19,474 bases of DNA, taken from contig CAKQMD010000023.1 of assembly GCA_934254925.1 (NCBI GenBank), positions 1-19,474 on the forward strand. Direction: 5' to 3'. The translations under genes and the position numbers were made by a program. The notes under the pieces were generated by a model. It had not been told where the DNA came from. It saw only the letters and a list, made by a program, of their open reading frames with translations, and ran no database searches. This DNA is from an uncultured Alphaproteobacteria bacterium. GTDB taxonomy: Bacteria > Pseudomonadota > Alphaproteobacteria > RF32 > CAG-239. This document shows positions 5,942 through 13,236 of the stretch, in pieces. Each line of letters starts with the position of its first letter. Within the stretch, counting starts at the first letter, position 1.

Positions 5942-7995
5942 TGCAAAGTAATAAATTTCCATTTCCGGAGTTTTGCCTGCTGCGAGTTAAGGCTTTTTAT
6001 TCTTCGGGCGAGATTGGAGCAGTGGCCGCCGATCCCAACAGCCGGTTGGGAAATAAAGAGGTGAGCGTCCGTGGTTACGGAAATGCTTGTCCGCCATTGG
6101 CAAAGGGCGATTTGTTCATGGCCCGTCTGAGCCTGAGGAAAGGCATTTTGACGGGAAAGGTTCTGGCGCGCGTTTTGAGAGACGAGAATGACGGTGAAAA
6201 GGCTTATGGAATCATTTATTGCCGAGACGGCCGGTATTTTTTGAAGAGCGCGGAAAAAGCCGACAGAAGCGTGTATTTTCTCGACAATGGAATCGGTGCT
6301 AAAAACGGCGACTTTGTAAAAATTGCGGTCAGCGACGGCCGGGATTACAAGATGGCGAAAGTTATCAAGACATATGGTCCGTTTGACCTTAAAAAAGCCA
6401 TTCGGCCGCTGGTTTTGGAAAAATATGACATTCCCGAAAGGTTTTCCGAGAAAGTTTGGGCGGAAACCAGGAATTTGCCAAAGTTTAATCCGGCGCTTCG
6501 CGTCGATTATACCGGTGTGCCACTGGTGACGATAGACGGCGATGACGCCAAGGATTTTGATGATGCCGTTTATGCCGAAAAAACGACGTCGGGTTTTAAG
6601 CTGCTGGTGGCGATTGCCGACGTGGCTTTTTATGTGCCGAACGGCAGCGCTTTGGATCGGGAGGCCTATCAACGGGGAAATTCGGTATATTTGCCGGGCA
6701 TGGTGATTCCTATGCTGCCCGAGGTTTTGTCTAACGATTTGTGTTCGCTTAACCCCGGTCGGGAGCGGGCGGCTATTGTTTGCGAAATGGAAATTGACAA
6801 GAGCGGAAAGCTACAGAATTTCGCTTTTCGGCGCGGCGTCATCAGATCGGCGGCCAGGTTGACTTATCGCGAGGTTCAGGATGCTTTGGAAGGTCGGTAT
6901 AACGATAAGACGAAACCGTTGTTTCGCCGGGTGATTCAGCCGTTGCTGGAAGCTTATGGGCTTTTGGATCGGCAGCGGCGAAAGCGCGGCGCCTTGGAAC
7001 TTGACGTGCCGGAAACCAGAATAAAAGTCGGCAAGAACGGACAGGTTTTGGCGGTTGAAAGACGCGAGGTTATGACGGCCAACAAGATTATCGAGGAGTT
7101 TATGATTGCGGCCAATGTATCGGCGGCTTTGGCTTTGAAAGAAAGCGGCTTGCCGGTGATGTATCGGATTCACGACAAACCCAGTGAGGAAAAATTGCGC
7201 AACGTCAAGCCGCTTCTTTCGAACCTGGGATTTTTTGTTCCGGACAGGACGTTGCTGCAGCCGGCGCATTTTAACGCTTTTATTCAAGAAAACCTTAAAA
7301 AAGGGAGCGGTCCCGGCGTTTATTATCACGTGTTGCGTTTGCAGTCTCCGGCTTGTTACAGTCCGTTTAATATCGGGCATTTCGGCCTGGCTTTGAAAGA
7401 TTATGTGCATTTTACCTCGCCGATCCGCCGTTACTCCGACCTTTTGATTCACCGGGCATTGATTCGGGCTTTGGAGCTGCCGGAAGGCGGCGGTTTGGAC
7501 AGGCGGGAAGACTTCGAAAGCTTTAAGGAGACGGGAGTGCATCTTACCGATACGGAAAAAAGGGCGGTTTTTGCCGAAAGGGATGCCAACGAGAAATATC
7601 TGGCTTTTTATTTGCAAGCTTCAATCGGTATGGATTTTGAGGTGAGAGTGAGCGGCGTCGCCAATGCCGGCGTCTTTGTGCAAATTGAGAGTTTGGGCGC
7701 CGAAGGGCTGATTCCGATGTCAGATTTGCCGTTTGACCATTATGTTTTGGATGAAGCGCGAAACGAGTTAAAAGGATACAGAGGTTTGCGTTTTCGCTTG
7801 GGGGACATTCTTTATGTCCGTTTGATTGAGGCTTGCGCCCTGAACGGGAATCTCGTCTTTCGGTACCTGGCGTTTAAAGAGCCGAATAAGCAAAAGCAGG
7901 CAAAGAAAAATACAAAGCAAAAAAAGACTGCGGCGAAAAAGAAAGCAAACAAAGTTTCAAAAAGGGACAATGCCAAAGGAAAGAAAAAGTCATGA
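5941..7995 (+). CDS. rnr: Ribonuclease R (3'-5' exoribonuclease), short form
   Basis: RNase R is a processive exonuclease that degrades structured RNA. In the 684 residues an OB/cold-shock-like region (about 20-140) leads to the RNB catalytic domain. Its acidic site IDGDDAKDFDDAV has Asp199, Asp205, Asp207 and Asp208 in the family spacing. FTSPIRRYSDLLIHR (around 485-500) closes the RNB domain. An S1 domain follows (about 562-645), then a Lys-rich tail of about 35 residues, likely RNA-binding. The protein is shorter than usual alphaproteobacterial RNase R (about 750 or more) because the N-terminal winged-helix region is missing. The ATG overlaps the xth TAA in TAATG, and no alternative upstream start is supported. 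The stop overlaps the next gene as ATGA. Confidence 0.93.
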   Translation: MQSNKFPFPEFCLLRVKAFYSSGEIGAVAADPNSRLGNKEVSVRGYGNACPPLAKGDLFMARLSLRKGILTGKVLARVLRDENDGEKAYGIIYCRDGRYFLKSAEKADRSVYFLDNGIGAKNGDFVKIAVSDGRDYKMAKVIKTYGPFDLKKAIRPLVLEKYDIPERFSEKVWAETRNLPKFNPALRVDYTGVPLVTIDGDDAKDFDDAVYAEKTTSGFKLLVAIADVAFYVPNGSALDREAYQRGNSVYLPGMVIPMLPEVLSNDLCSLNPGRERAAIVCEMEIDKSGKLQNFAFRRGVIRSAARLTYREVQDALEGRYNDKTKPLFRRVIQPLLEAYGLLDRQRRKRGALELDVPETRIKVGKNGQVLAVERREVMTANKIIEEFMIAANVSAALALKESGLPVMYRIHDKPSEEKLRNVKPLLSNLGFFVPDRTLLQPAHFNAFIQENLKKGSGPGVYYHVLRLQSPACYSPFNIGHFGLALKDYVHFTSPIRRYSDLLIHRALIRALELPEGGGLDRREDFESFKETGVHLTDTEKRAVFAERDANEKYLAFYLQASIGMDFEVRVSGVANAGVFVQIESLGAEGLIPMSDLPFDHYVLDEARNELKGYRGLRFRLGDILYVRLIEACALNGNLVFRYLAFKEPNKQKQAKKNTKQKKTAAKKKANKVSKRDNAKGKKKS

Positions 7996-9092
7996 AAGCG
8001 ACGGCAGGAATATTTTTGGGGGCGATGTGTTGGGTTTCGGCCGTTATGGCGGCGGACATTTCCATCTTGGAAGAAGCCTATATTGCAGTGCCGCAGCAAT
8101 ATGTGGAAAAAATCAGCACAGCGGATTTTGCGGTTTTGGTTTTGAAAGGGTTGCATGCCGTTGACGAGAATTTGCAGGTGGCGGACGACGGGCGTCGCGT
8201 GAGCCTGTATTATAAGGCAAGGGTGATCAAGAGCTTTTTGAAGCCGGAAGCGGAAGATGATACCGCCGCTTGGGCTTCTCTCAGCGGCAAGATCATTGAC
8301 CAGGCGATTGAAGTTTCTCCGCGAGCGCAGGCGAAAGAATTTGAGGTCAATGATCTGATTTTAAAAGATGCCGTCGCGCATCTTGACGGTGATTCAAAAT
8401 ATTATGCGGAAGGCGAGGAAAATCAGCGGCGGCTTAGGAACAAACGGCCGTTTGCGGCAAGGGAGGAGGATGGTATTTTGCTGCTAAAAGTGAGAGCGTT
8501 CAATGCTCATACCGCACGTCTGATCAGCGAAGCGGTGAAAGAACATGAAGATTTTCAGGCCGTTATTTTGGATTTGCGCGGTTGTCCCGGGGGCATGACA
8601 GCCGAAGCGATTGCCGTTGCCGATTTGTTTCTGGATGAGGGCATTATTGCTTCGACTCGCGGTCGGCGCGCAGATAGCAACGTTTATTACCAGGCGGAAA
8701 GCGGCGATATTGTAAATGGCAAGCCGATGGCAGTGCTGATTGACGGAAAAACGGCGTCTTCGGCGGAAGTCGTGGCGGTGGCGTTGCAGGAACAAAGCCG
8801 GGCGAAAGTGTTAGGAAGCCGCAGTTTCGGCAAAGGGAGCTTGCAGGATTTGATTTTGCTCGGCGACGGTGCCACCGTCGCTTTGACCGGCGCTTACTTT
8901 TATTCGCCGTCGGAGCACCCTTTACATCAAAACGGTGTTTTGCCTGATATCTGCACCAGCGGAATTGACGATGTCGCCAATTTGGAAAAATTCGTCAGCG
9001 CAGCTCCGGCGGAAGGGTGTCCGCCCGAAGACCGAGGGGAAAATGATTTTGACGTCGAGGCGGCAAAAGCCCTTTTGAAGCAAAATTTGTGA
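7992..9092 (+). CDS. S41-family C-terminal processing protease, apparently without PDZ domain
   Basis: This is a serine protease of the Ctp/Tsp family, probably periplasmic. A signal peptide ends at about residue 20 (SAVMA before ADIS). The 366-residue chain has an N-terminal helical region with the typical AVAHLDGDSKYY (128-138) and then the protease core. The core contains LDLRGCPGG (194-201), TASSAE with catalytic Ser256, and FGKGS with general base Lys281, 25 residues later as in the family. YFYSPS (302-307) and GVLPDI close the fold. Between the LDxxS motif and the core there are only about 20 residues, where most family members carry a PDZ domain of about 80-90. The start overlaps the rnr stop (ATGA). 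Substrates are unknown. Ctp proteases usually trim or degrade envelope proteins. Confidence 0.88.
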   Translation: MKATAGIFLGAMCWVSAVMAADISILEEAYIAVPQQYVEKISTADFAVLVLKGLHAVDENLQVADDGRRVSLYYKARVIKSFLKPEAEDDTAAWASLSGKIIDQAIEVSPRAQAKEFEVNDLILKDAVAHLDGDSKYYAEGEENQRRLRNKRPFAAREEDGILLLKVRAFNAHTARLISEAVKEHEDFQAVILDLRGCPGGMTAEAIAVADLFLDEGIIASTRGRRADSNVYYQAESGDIVNGKPMAVLIDGKTASSAEVVAVALQEQSRAKVLGSRSFGKGSLQDLILLGDGATVALTGAYFYSPSEHPLHQNGVLPDICTSGIDDVANLEKFVSAAPAEGCPPEDRGENDFDVEAAKALLKQNL

Positions 9093-9101
9093 AAAATGTT
9101 A

Positions 9102-9129
9102 TTGACAGCGCCGCAAAAAACTGTATATT
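9102..9129 (+). promoter_or_regulatory. Promoter of rpmG
   Basis: TTGACA (9102-9107, perfect) and TATATT (9124-9129, five of six) are separated by 16 bases. Transcription should start near 9136, giving a leader of about 37 bases. It lies just after the S41 protease stop, so rpmG is expressed independently of the upstream unit. Confidence 0.75.
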
Positions 9130-9172
9130 ACCGCTAAATGTTGTGAAATTTAATTTGTAAAGAGTATGAAAC

Positions 9173-9340
9173 ATGGCAAAAGCAATTAAAGTTAAAGTTA
9201 AATTGGAGAGTACGGCCGGTACCGGTACTTTTTATCTGGCAGAAAAAAATCCGAGAACGCATCCGGAAAAGCTGACTTTGAAAAAATATGATAAAAAGAC
9301 CAAAAAGCATGAAGAATTTGTTGAGAAAAAATTGAAGTAA
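9173..9340 (+). CDS. rpmG: 50S ribosomal protein L33
   Basis: This encodes a 55-residue basic protein beginning MAKAIKVKVKLEST and ending EEFVEKKLK. It matches the alphaproteobacterial L33 pattern: STAGTGTFYLAEKNPRTHPEKL in the middle (given here as its key features), then KKYDKKTKKH. Zinc-binding Cys pairs are absent, so this is the C-minus form that works without zinc. L33 binds near the E site of the large ribosomal subunit. A strong promoter (9102-9129) precedes it and an intrinsic terminator (9364-9394) follows, so it is a monocistronic unit. The SD is weak, with only an AAAGAG-like stretch upstream. rnr-to-rpmG proximity is common in alphaproteobacteria. Confidence 0.95.
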   Translation: MAKAIKVKVKLESTAGTGTFYLAEKNPRTHPEKLTLKKYDKKTKKHEEFVEKKLK

Positions 9341-9346
9341 TTTTCT

Positions 9347-10339
9347 TTAAACAAGATCTGACGAAACCGGTTCCTTTGCGGATCGGTTTTTTTTGTCTTT
9401 CAGCAGGCCGGCTTTTTCATATTCTTTTTTCAAGGTTTCGATCTCAACGTCGGTATAGCGCTGGGTTGTGCTCAGCGAGGCATGACCGAGGAGTTCCTGA
9501 ATGGAACGGAGATCAGTTCCTTCAGCCAGCAGATGGGTGGCAAAAGAGTGCCGCAGGGCATGGGGCGTCAAATTGTCAGGAAAGCCCAAGTCTTCTCGGA
9601 TTTTTGCCATTCGTCGCTGGATGATGCGGGGGGACAGGCGCTCGCCCCGCGCCCCGACGAACAAAGGTTCGCCGTTTTTCAAACGATAAGGGCAAGCTTG
9701 TAAATAAGCGTCTGTTTTTGTTATGACAGCCGGAAGGAGAGGAACGATTCTTTCTTTATTTCCTTTGCCCCGGATTCGGAGAAATTCGGACCGGGCGGTT
9801 AAGTCTCCGACATTGAGCGACAGGGCTTCGGATATACGCAAACCACATCCGTATAATATTGTAAAAATGGCGGAATCGCGCAGTCCCTGCCACTCTTTGT
9901 TTTTTTTGGTGACTTTGGTTGCCTCGTTGATAACGTCAAAGGTATCTTTGACGTCCAACGCCCTGGGCAGAACTTTGTTGCGCCGCGGTGTGCTGAGGAT
10001 GCTGAGGGCGGAGTTGTCCAGCCGGTGTTGATTTTTGAGCCATTTAAAAAAGTTTTTCAGTGTCGAAACCTCGCGGGCAATGGAACTTTTTTCCAAATTG
10101 AGGGCGGCTCGGCTGCTGAGATAATTGCGAAAATCGCGGATTTCCAAGGCGGCAAGGTCAGAGACGTCCGGCGCATGTTCGAGTTTGAGGTTTAAAAATT
10201 TTGTGAAAAAAGCCAAGTCGCGAGCATAACCGTCCAGCGTATGCTCGGAATAGCGACGCTCTTTTAGAAGCCAATTTTCCCAGTCGTGAATCAGAGTGGT
10301 CAGTTCCGGGGCGGCGGCATAGTCAATATGAAGTTTCAT
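9347..10339 (-). CDS. xerC: Tyrosine recombinase XerC
   Basis: XerC with XerD resolves chromosome dimers at dif during division. The 330-residue protein has an N-terminal SAM-like DNA-binding domain (about 15-103, with RRYSEHTLDGYARDL) and a catalytic domain carrying the full set: Arg168 in GCGLRISEAL, Lys192 in GKGNKER, His260 and Arg263 in HALRHSFATHLL, His286 in LLGHASLSTTQ, and the nucleophile Tyr295. Its length is slightly above the usual 300-320 owing to a charged tail of about 20 residues. That tail is encoded where the opposite-strand rpmG terminator sits. No strong SD precedes the ATG. Placement next to priA is typical of alphaproteobacteria. XerD is the alternative name, but the context favours XerC. 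Confidence 0.9.
   Translation of the reverse strand: MKLHIDYAAAPELTTLIHDWENWLLKERRYSEHTLDGYARDLAFFTKFLNLKLEHAPDVSDLAALEIRDFRNYLSSRAALNLEKSSIAREVSTLKNFFKWLKNQHRLDNSALSILSTPRRNKVLPRALDVKDTFDVINEATKVTKKNKEWQGLRDSAIFTILYGCGLRISEALSLNVGDLTARSEFLRIRGKGNKERIVPLLPAVITKTDAYLQACPYRLKNGEPLFVGARGERLSPRIIQRRMAKIREDLGFPDNLTPHALRHSFATHLLAEGTDLRSIQELLGHASLSTTQRYTDVEIETLKKEYEKAGLLKDKKNRSAKEPVSSDLV
9364..9394 (+). terminator. rpmG terminator embedded in the xerC 3' end
   Basis: AAACCGGTTC (9364-9373) pairs with GGATCGGTTT (9380-9389), including two G-U pairs, around a six-base loop. An eight-T run spans 9387-9394. It lies 24 bases after the rpmG stop and inside the coding sequence of the last residues of xerC on the other strand. 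Confidence 0.75.
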
Positions 10340-10377
10340 CAGGATAAGATAGCTCCGTTAAGGTTAATATTTGGTTA

Positions 10378-10406
10378 TTGACAAAAAATTGACAGAGGCG
10401 TATACT
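10378..10406 (+). promoter_or_regulatory. Promoter of the three-helix membrane protein gene
   Basis: A perfect TTGACA (10378-10383) and TATACT (10401-10406, five of six) are spaced by 17 bases. A second perfect TTGACA at 10389-10394 is too close to serve the same -10. Transcription should begin near 10413, leaving a leader of about 40 bases. Confidence 0.75.
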
Positions 10407-10418
10407 AAGATCGTTTTT

Positions 10419-10442
10419 CTGATTATTAATCTGATTATTAAA
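10419..10442 (+). repeat. Tandem 12-bp direct repeat in the leader
   Basis: CTGATTATTAAT (10419-10430) is followed directly by CTGATTATTAAA (10431-10442), matching at 11 of 12 positions. The repeat begins just after the predicted transcription start and lies 12 bases before the ATG at 10454, in the region where an SD would be expected. Confidence 0.6.
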
Positions 10443-10453
10443 ATATAAATGTT

Positions 10454-10765
10454 ATGAATAACGAATTTTCTTTAGCCTTTTATATCATATACGGTATAAT
10501 GGTTTTGGTGTTTTTTCTAAGCTATTTGGTTTGGAAAAAGAAAAGCCAGAGAGATCTTTTGTTGACGATTGGGCTCTTCTTGGGCGTTGCAAGCGAGTTT
10601 ACGCTTCATCCCCAGAACGTTTTTCCGCTGTGGTACATGCTTCATGCCGCCATGGCCGGAGGGATGTTTATCTTGTTAGTCTTGATGGTCAAATGGTTTA
10701 TCGAAACCTGTAGAGATCTGAAAGGCCGAGACACCTTCTGGGACAGCAGTCGGGAAGAAAAATAG
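10454..10765 (+). CDS. Small three-helix membrane protein, function unknown
   Basis: I do not recognise this 103-residue protein. It has three predicted membrane helices (about 8-27, 34-50 and 58-82), a short basic loop KKKSQRD between the first two, and a charged C-terminal tail of about 20 residues. The positive-inside rule puts the first loop and the tail in the cytoplasm only if a re-entrant or shorter helix is allowed, so topology is uncertain. It has its own strong promoter and a strong terminator, so it is a monocistronic gene. No SD is visible: the leader is AT-rich with a tandem 12-bp repeat, and a minimal ATG-TTA-TGA frame (10449-10457) overlaps the start. In other alphaproteobacteria DUF484 genes occur near xerC, but this is not one. 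Confidence 0.75.
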   Translation: MNNEFSLAFYIIYGIMVLVFFLSYLVWKKKSQRDLLLTIGLFLGVASEFTLHPQNVFPLWYMLHAAMAGGMFILLVLMVKWFIETCRDLKGRDTFWDSSREEK

Positions 10766-10767
10766 CG

Positions 10768-10806
10768 AAAAAAGCTTTCGGTTCTTTGTGAACCGGGAGC
10801 TTTTTT
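10768..10806 (+). terminator. Strong intrinsic terminator
   Basis: AAAAAAGCT and TTCGGTTC (10768-10784) pair with GAACCG, GG and AGCTTTTTT (10790-10806) around a five-base loop. This makes a 17-bp stem with two internal G-U pairs. A and T runs on both sides make it potentially bidirectional. It isolates the preceding membrane-protein gene from priA. Confidence 0.85.
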
Positions 10807-10836
10807 GCTTTTTTGGGGATTATGCGGCAATCGGGG

Positions 10837-10865
10837 TTTTCATTTTTCGAGGCAGGCTTTATGAT
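10837..10865 (+). promoter_or_regulatory. Weak candidate promoter for priA
   Basis: TTTTCA (10837-10842) and TATGAT (10860-10865) are spaced by 17 bases, with start near 10872 and a leader of about 23 bases. The -35 matches four of six positions. A strong terminator just upstream makes a promoter here necessary. Confidence 0.35.
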
Positions 10866-10894
10866 AACGGCAATAACGGATTGAAAGGACGAAA

Positions 10895-13111
10895 ATGGCA
10901 ATTGTCGGGGTTTTGCTGCCTCTGCCTTTTAACGAGGTTTTTGATTATCAGGCTGATGAAAGCGTCGAGCTGGGAGACCTGGTGCGGGTCAGTTTCGGGC
11001 ATCCGAAATCCGGCGGCGGGGAAATCGTCGGTGCGGTTTGGAAAAAAGGACGCAGTTCCAATTTGCCGGAAAACAAGATCAAGCCGATTTTGGAAAAGTT
11101 GCCTTTGCCGCCGTTGTCCGCCGACTTGCGGAAGTTTGTCACTTTTGTTGCCGATTATAATATGGCATTCAAAGGTTTGGTATTGAAAATGGTTTTGAGC
11201 GTGCGCGAGGTTTTCGGGGATCCGAAAATGCAGAGCCTGTATCAGTGGTCGGGAAAGACGCTGGCCGAAGCCAAGCTTAAAAATTCAGATGCTCGTTGGC
11301 GGGTGATCGATTTGGTCAAGCATTTTCCTTATAACCGCCAGGAGATCGCCAAGGGTGCCGGTGTCGGCCAAGCCATGATCAAAACCCTGATCGACGCGGG
11401 AATTTTGGAAGCAGTGCAGGTTGAAGTCCGTCGGGATTTTGCCGTGCCGGATCCTGATTACGGCCGGGTAAAGCTGACGCGGGAGCAACAAGCCGCTGCT
11501 GACGTTTTGAGCGCTAAAGTCGGGAACGGTTTTGCCGTGACGCTGCTGGATGGGGTTACCGGGTCGGGCAAGACGGAAGTTTATTTTGAGGCCGCTGCCG
11601 AAGCTTTGCGTCGCGGCGAACAGGTTTTGGTGATGGTTCCCGAGATTGCGCTGACGACCCAGTGGTTGGAACGTTTCGAGCGTCGTTTCGGTGTTAAGCC
11701 GGCCAAGTGGCATTCGGCCCTGGGCAACAAAGAACGCGCCGAAACCTGGAAGGCTATCGCCGAAGGTCGTGCCAAGGTTATCGTCGGGGCGCGTTCCGCC
11801 TTGTTTTTGCCATATCAAAAATTGGGACTGGTTGTTGTGGATGAAAGCCATGACAGTTCCTATAAGCAGGAAGACATCGTCAATTATCAGGGGCGTGATA
11901 TGGCGGTGGTTCGCGCCAAACTGGAAGCTTTTCCTCTGATTTTGGCGACGGCGACCCCGGATTTGGAAACTTTGGTCAATGTGGAGGAAGGCAAATATGA
12001 GCGGGTGGTTTTGGCATCGCGTTTTGCCGCGGCACGGCTTCCTGAAATCAAAATTATCGACCTTAAAAAAGACAAGCCGCAAAAACGCCTTTTAGCAATG
12101 GCAGACGGCAAAGAGAAAAAAGAACCGTCCTGGTTGTCGCCGACGTTGATCGACGCATTACGCGAAAATCTTGAACGCGGAGAGCAATCGATGCTGTTTT
12201 TGAATCGCCGCGGCTATGCACCGTTGGTGATTTGCCGCGACTGCGGTTATCGAATCGCCTGTCCGCATTGTACGGCTTGGCTGACGGAGCATAAGGCTTC
12301 TCATTCGCTGGTTTGTCATCATTGCGGTTATACGGCATCCATGCCCAAGATGTGTCCGGATTGCGGGTCGGAAGACGGGTTGACGGCTTGCGGTCCCGGT
12401 GTGGAGAGAATCGCCGAAGAAGTGCGGGCGCGTTTTCCCGAGGCGCGAATTAGGCTGTTGTCCAGTGATTTGACGGCGACGACGGCGGAGATTTCGGAGG
12501 TGATTGCCGCGACCGAACGCGGAGAAGTGGACATTTTGATCGGGACGCAGATTTTGGCGAAGGGACACCATTTTCCGAGCCTGACCGCGGTAGGAATCGT
12601 CGACGCCGATCTGGGACTTTTGGGCAGTGATCTGCGGGGAGCGGAGCGGACTTATCAATTGTTGTCGCAGGTGGCGGGGCGAGCCGGTCGAGCCGAGAAA
12701 AAAGGCACGGTTTTTGTTCAGACGCTTTATCCGGAGAATCCGGTTTTGCAGGCTTTGGCCGACCATGACCGCAGTCGGTTTGAGGCCTTGGAAAAACAAA
12801 GTCGGCGGATTTTGAAAATGCCGCCTTACGGCAAATTGGCGGCTTTGATCGTCAGCGGGCCGCATCAGAGCGAGACGGAAAAAGTTGCCGCTTGGTTGGG
12901 GCATACCGCGCCGAACAACGATTTTGTCGCCACCTTGGGACCGGCACCGGCGCCGATTTTTATGTTGCGCAATAAATATCGTTATCGCCTGTTGCTGAAA
13001 ACAGCCAAAAACATTAAGATCCAGGCTTTGATCCGCGAATGGCTGTCTAAGGTCAAGCGGCCGGCAAACGTAAGGATTACGGTGGATATTGATCCTTATT
13101 CCTTTATGTGA
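10895..13111 (+). CDS. priA: Primosomal protein N' (replication restart helicase PriA)
   Basis: PriA binds stalled forks and reloads the replisome. The 738 residues show a 3'-DNA-binding domain (about 1-105) and a winged-helix region (about 130-185). The superfamily 2 helicase core follows, with Walker A GVTGSGKT (220-227), the Walker B box DESH (316-319) and ATATPDLE (351-358). The cysteine-rich zinc region comes next, with eight Cys as four CxxC pairs (447/450, 456/459, 474/477, 487/490). GTQILAKGHHFPSLTAV and QVAGRAGR lie in the second helicase lobe, and the chain ends VDIDPYSFM as in the family. Length is normal. The start is well supported by GAAAGGA (10883-10889) five bases upstream. 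The usual PriA box is DEEH, so the serine here is a departure. It precedes the atp operon, as is common in alphaproteobacteria. Confidence 0.95.
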   Translation: MAIVGVLLPLPFNEVFDYQADESVELGDLVRVSFGHPKSGGGEIVGAVWKKGRSSNLPENKIKPILEKLPLPPLSADLRKFVTFVADYNMAFKGLVLKMVLSVREVFGDPKMQSLYQWSGKTLAEAKLKNSDARWRVIDLVKHFPYNRQEIAKGAGVGQAMIKTLIDAGILEAVQVEVRRDFAVPDPDYGRVKLTREQQAAADVLSAKVGNGFAVTLLDGVTGSGKTEVYFEAAAEALRRGEQVLVMVPEIALTTQWLERFERRFGVKPAKWHSALGNKERAETWKAIAEGRAKVIVGARSALFLPYQKLGLVVVDESHDSSYKQEDIVNYQGRDMAVVRAKLEAFPLILATATPDLETLVNVEEGKYERVVLASRFAAARLPEIKIIDLKKDKPQKRLLAMADGKEKKEPSWLSPTLIDALRENLERGEQSMLFLNRRGYAPLVICRDCGYRIACPHCTAWLTEHKASHSLVCHHCGYTASMPKMCPDCGSEDGLTACGPGVERIAEEVRARFPEARIRLLSSDLTATTAEISEVIAATERGEVDILIGTQILAKGHHFPSLTAVGIVDADLGLLGSDLRGAERTYQLLSQVAGRAGRAEKKGTVFVQTLYPENPVLQALADHDRSRFEALEKQSRRILKMPPYGKLAALIVSGPHQSETEKVAAWLGHTAPNNDFVATLGPAPAPIFMLRNKYRYRLLLKTAKNIKIQALIREWLSKVKRPANVRITVDIDPYSFM

Positions 13112-13177
13112 AACGCCGCAACCGGTTTTTGTTGATAAAACGGAAGGTTAAATTGTAAAAAGACAAAGATCTTAATA

Positions 13178-13192
13178 AATTAGAAACTAATT
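13178..13192. repeat. Inverted repeat upstream of the atp operon
   Basis: AATTAG (13178-13183) and CTAATT (13187-13192) form perfect 6-bp arms around AAA. It lies 45 bases before the atpH start, just upstream of TATGAT (13199-13204), where an operator could act. No T run follows. Confidence 0.35.
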
Positions 13193-13198
13193 GGCGGC

Positions 13199-13204
13199 TA
13201 TGAT
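13199..13204 (+). promoter_or_regulatory. Candidate -10 element for the atp operon
   Basis: TATGAT, five of six consensus positions, lies 33 bases before the atpH start. A -35 is not evident at the right distance. A TTGATA at 13132-13137 is an alternative -35 but lacks a matching -10. Read-through from priA is also possible, since no terminator is visible in the gap. Confidence 0.3.
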
Positions 13205-13236
13205 AAGCGCAAGTTTTAAAAACAGGATTTTTAGAA

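Noticed and set aside
5824..7617. Two long minus-strand frames (282 and 268 codons) opposite rnr
   Set aside because: They mirror rnr codon bias, show no domain and have no SD. The rnr catalytic motifs are all on the + strand.
11285..12904. Minus-strand frames of 265 and 248 codons opposite priA
   Set aside because: Shadow frames of priA with low-complexity, Arg/Gln/His-rich translations and no supporting signals.
13112..13160. Possible priA terminator and TTGATA -35 in the priA-atpH gap
   Set aside because: The AACCGGTT palindrome has no T-ended stem of useful length, and TTGATA has no matching -10 at 16-18 bases.
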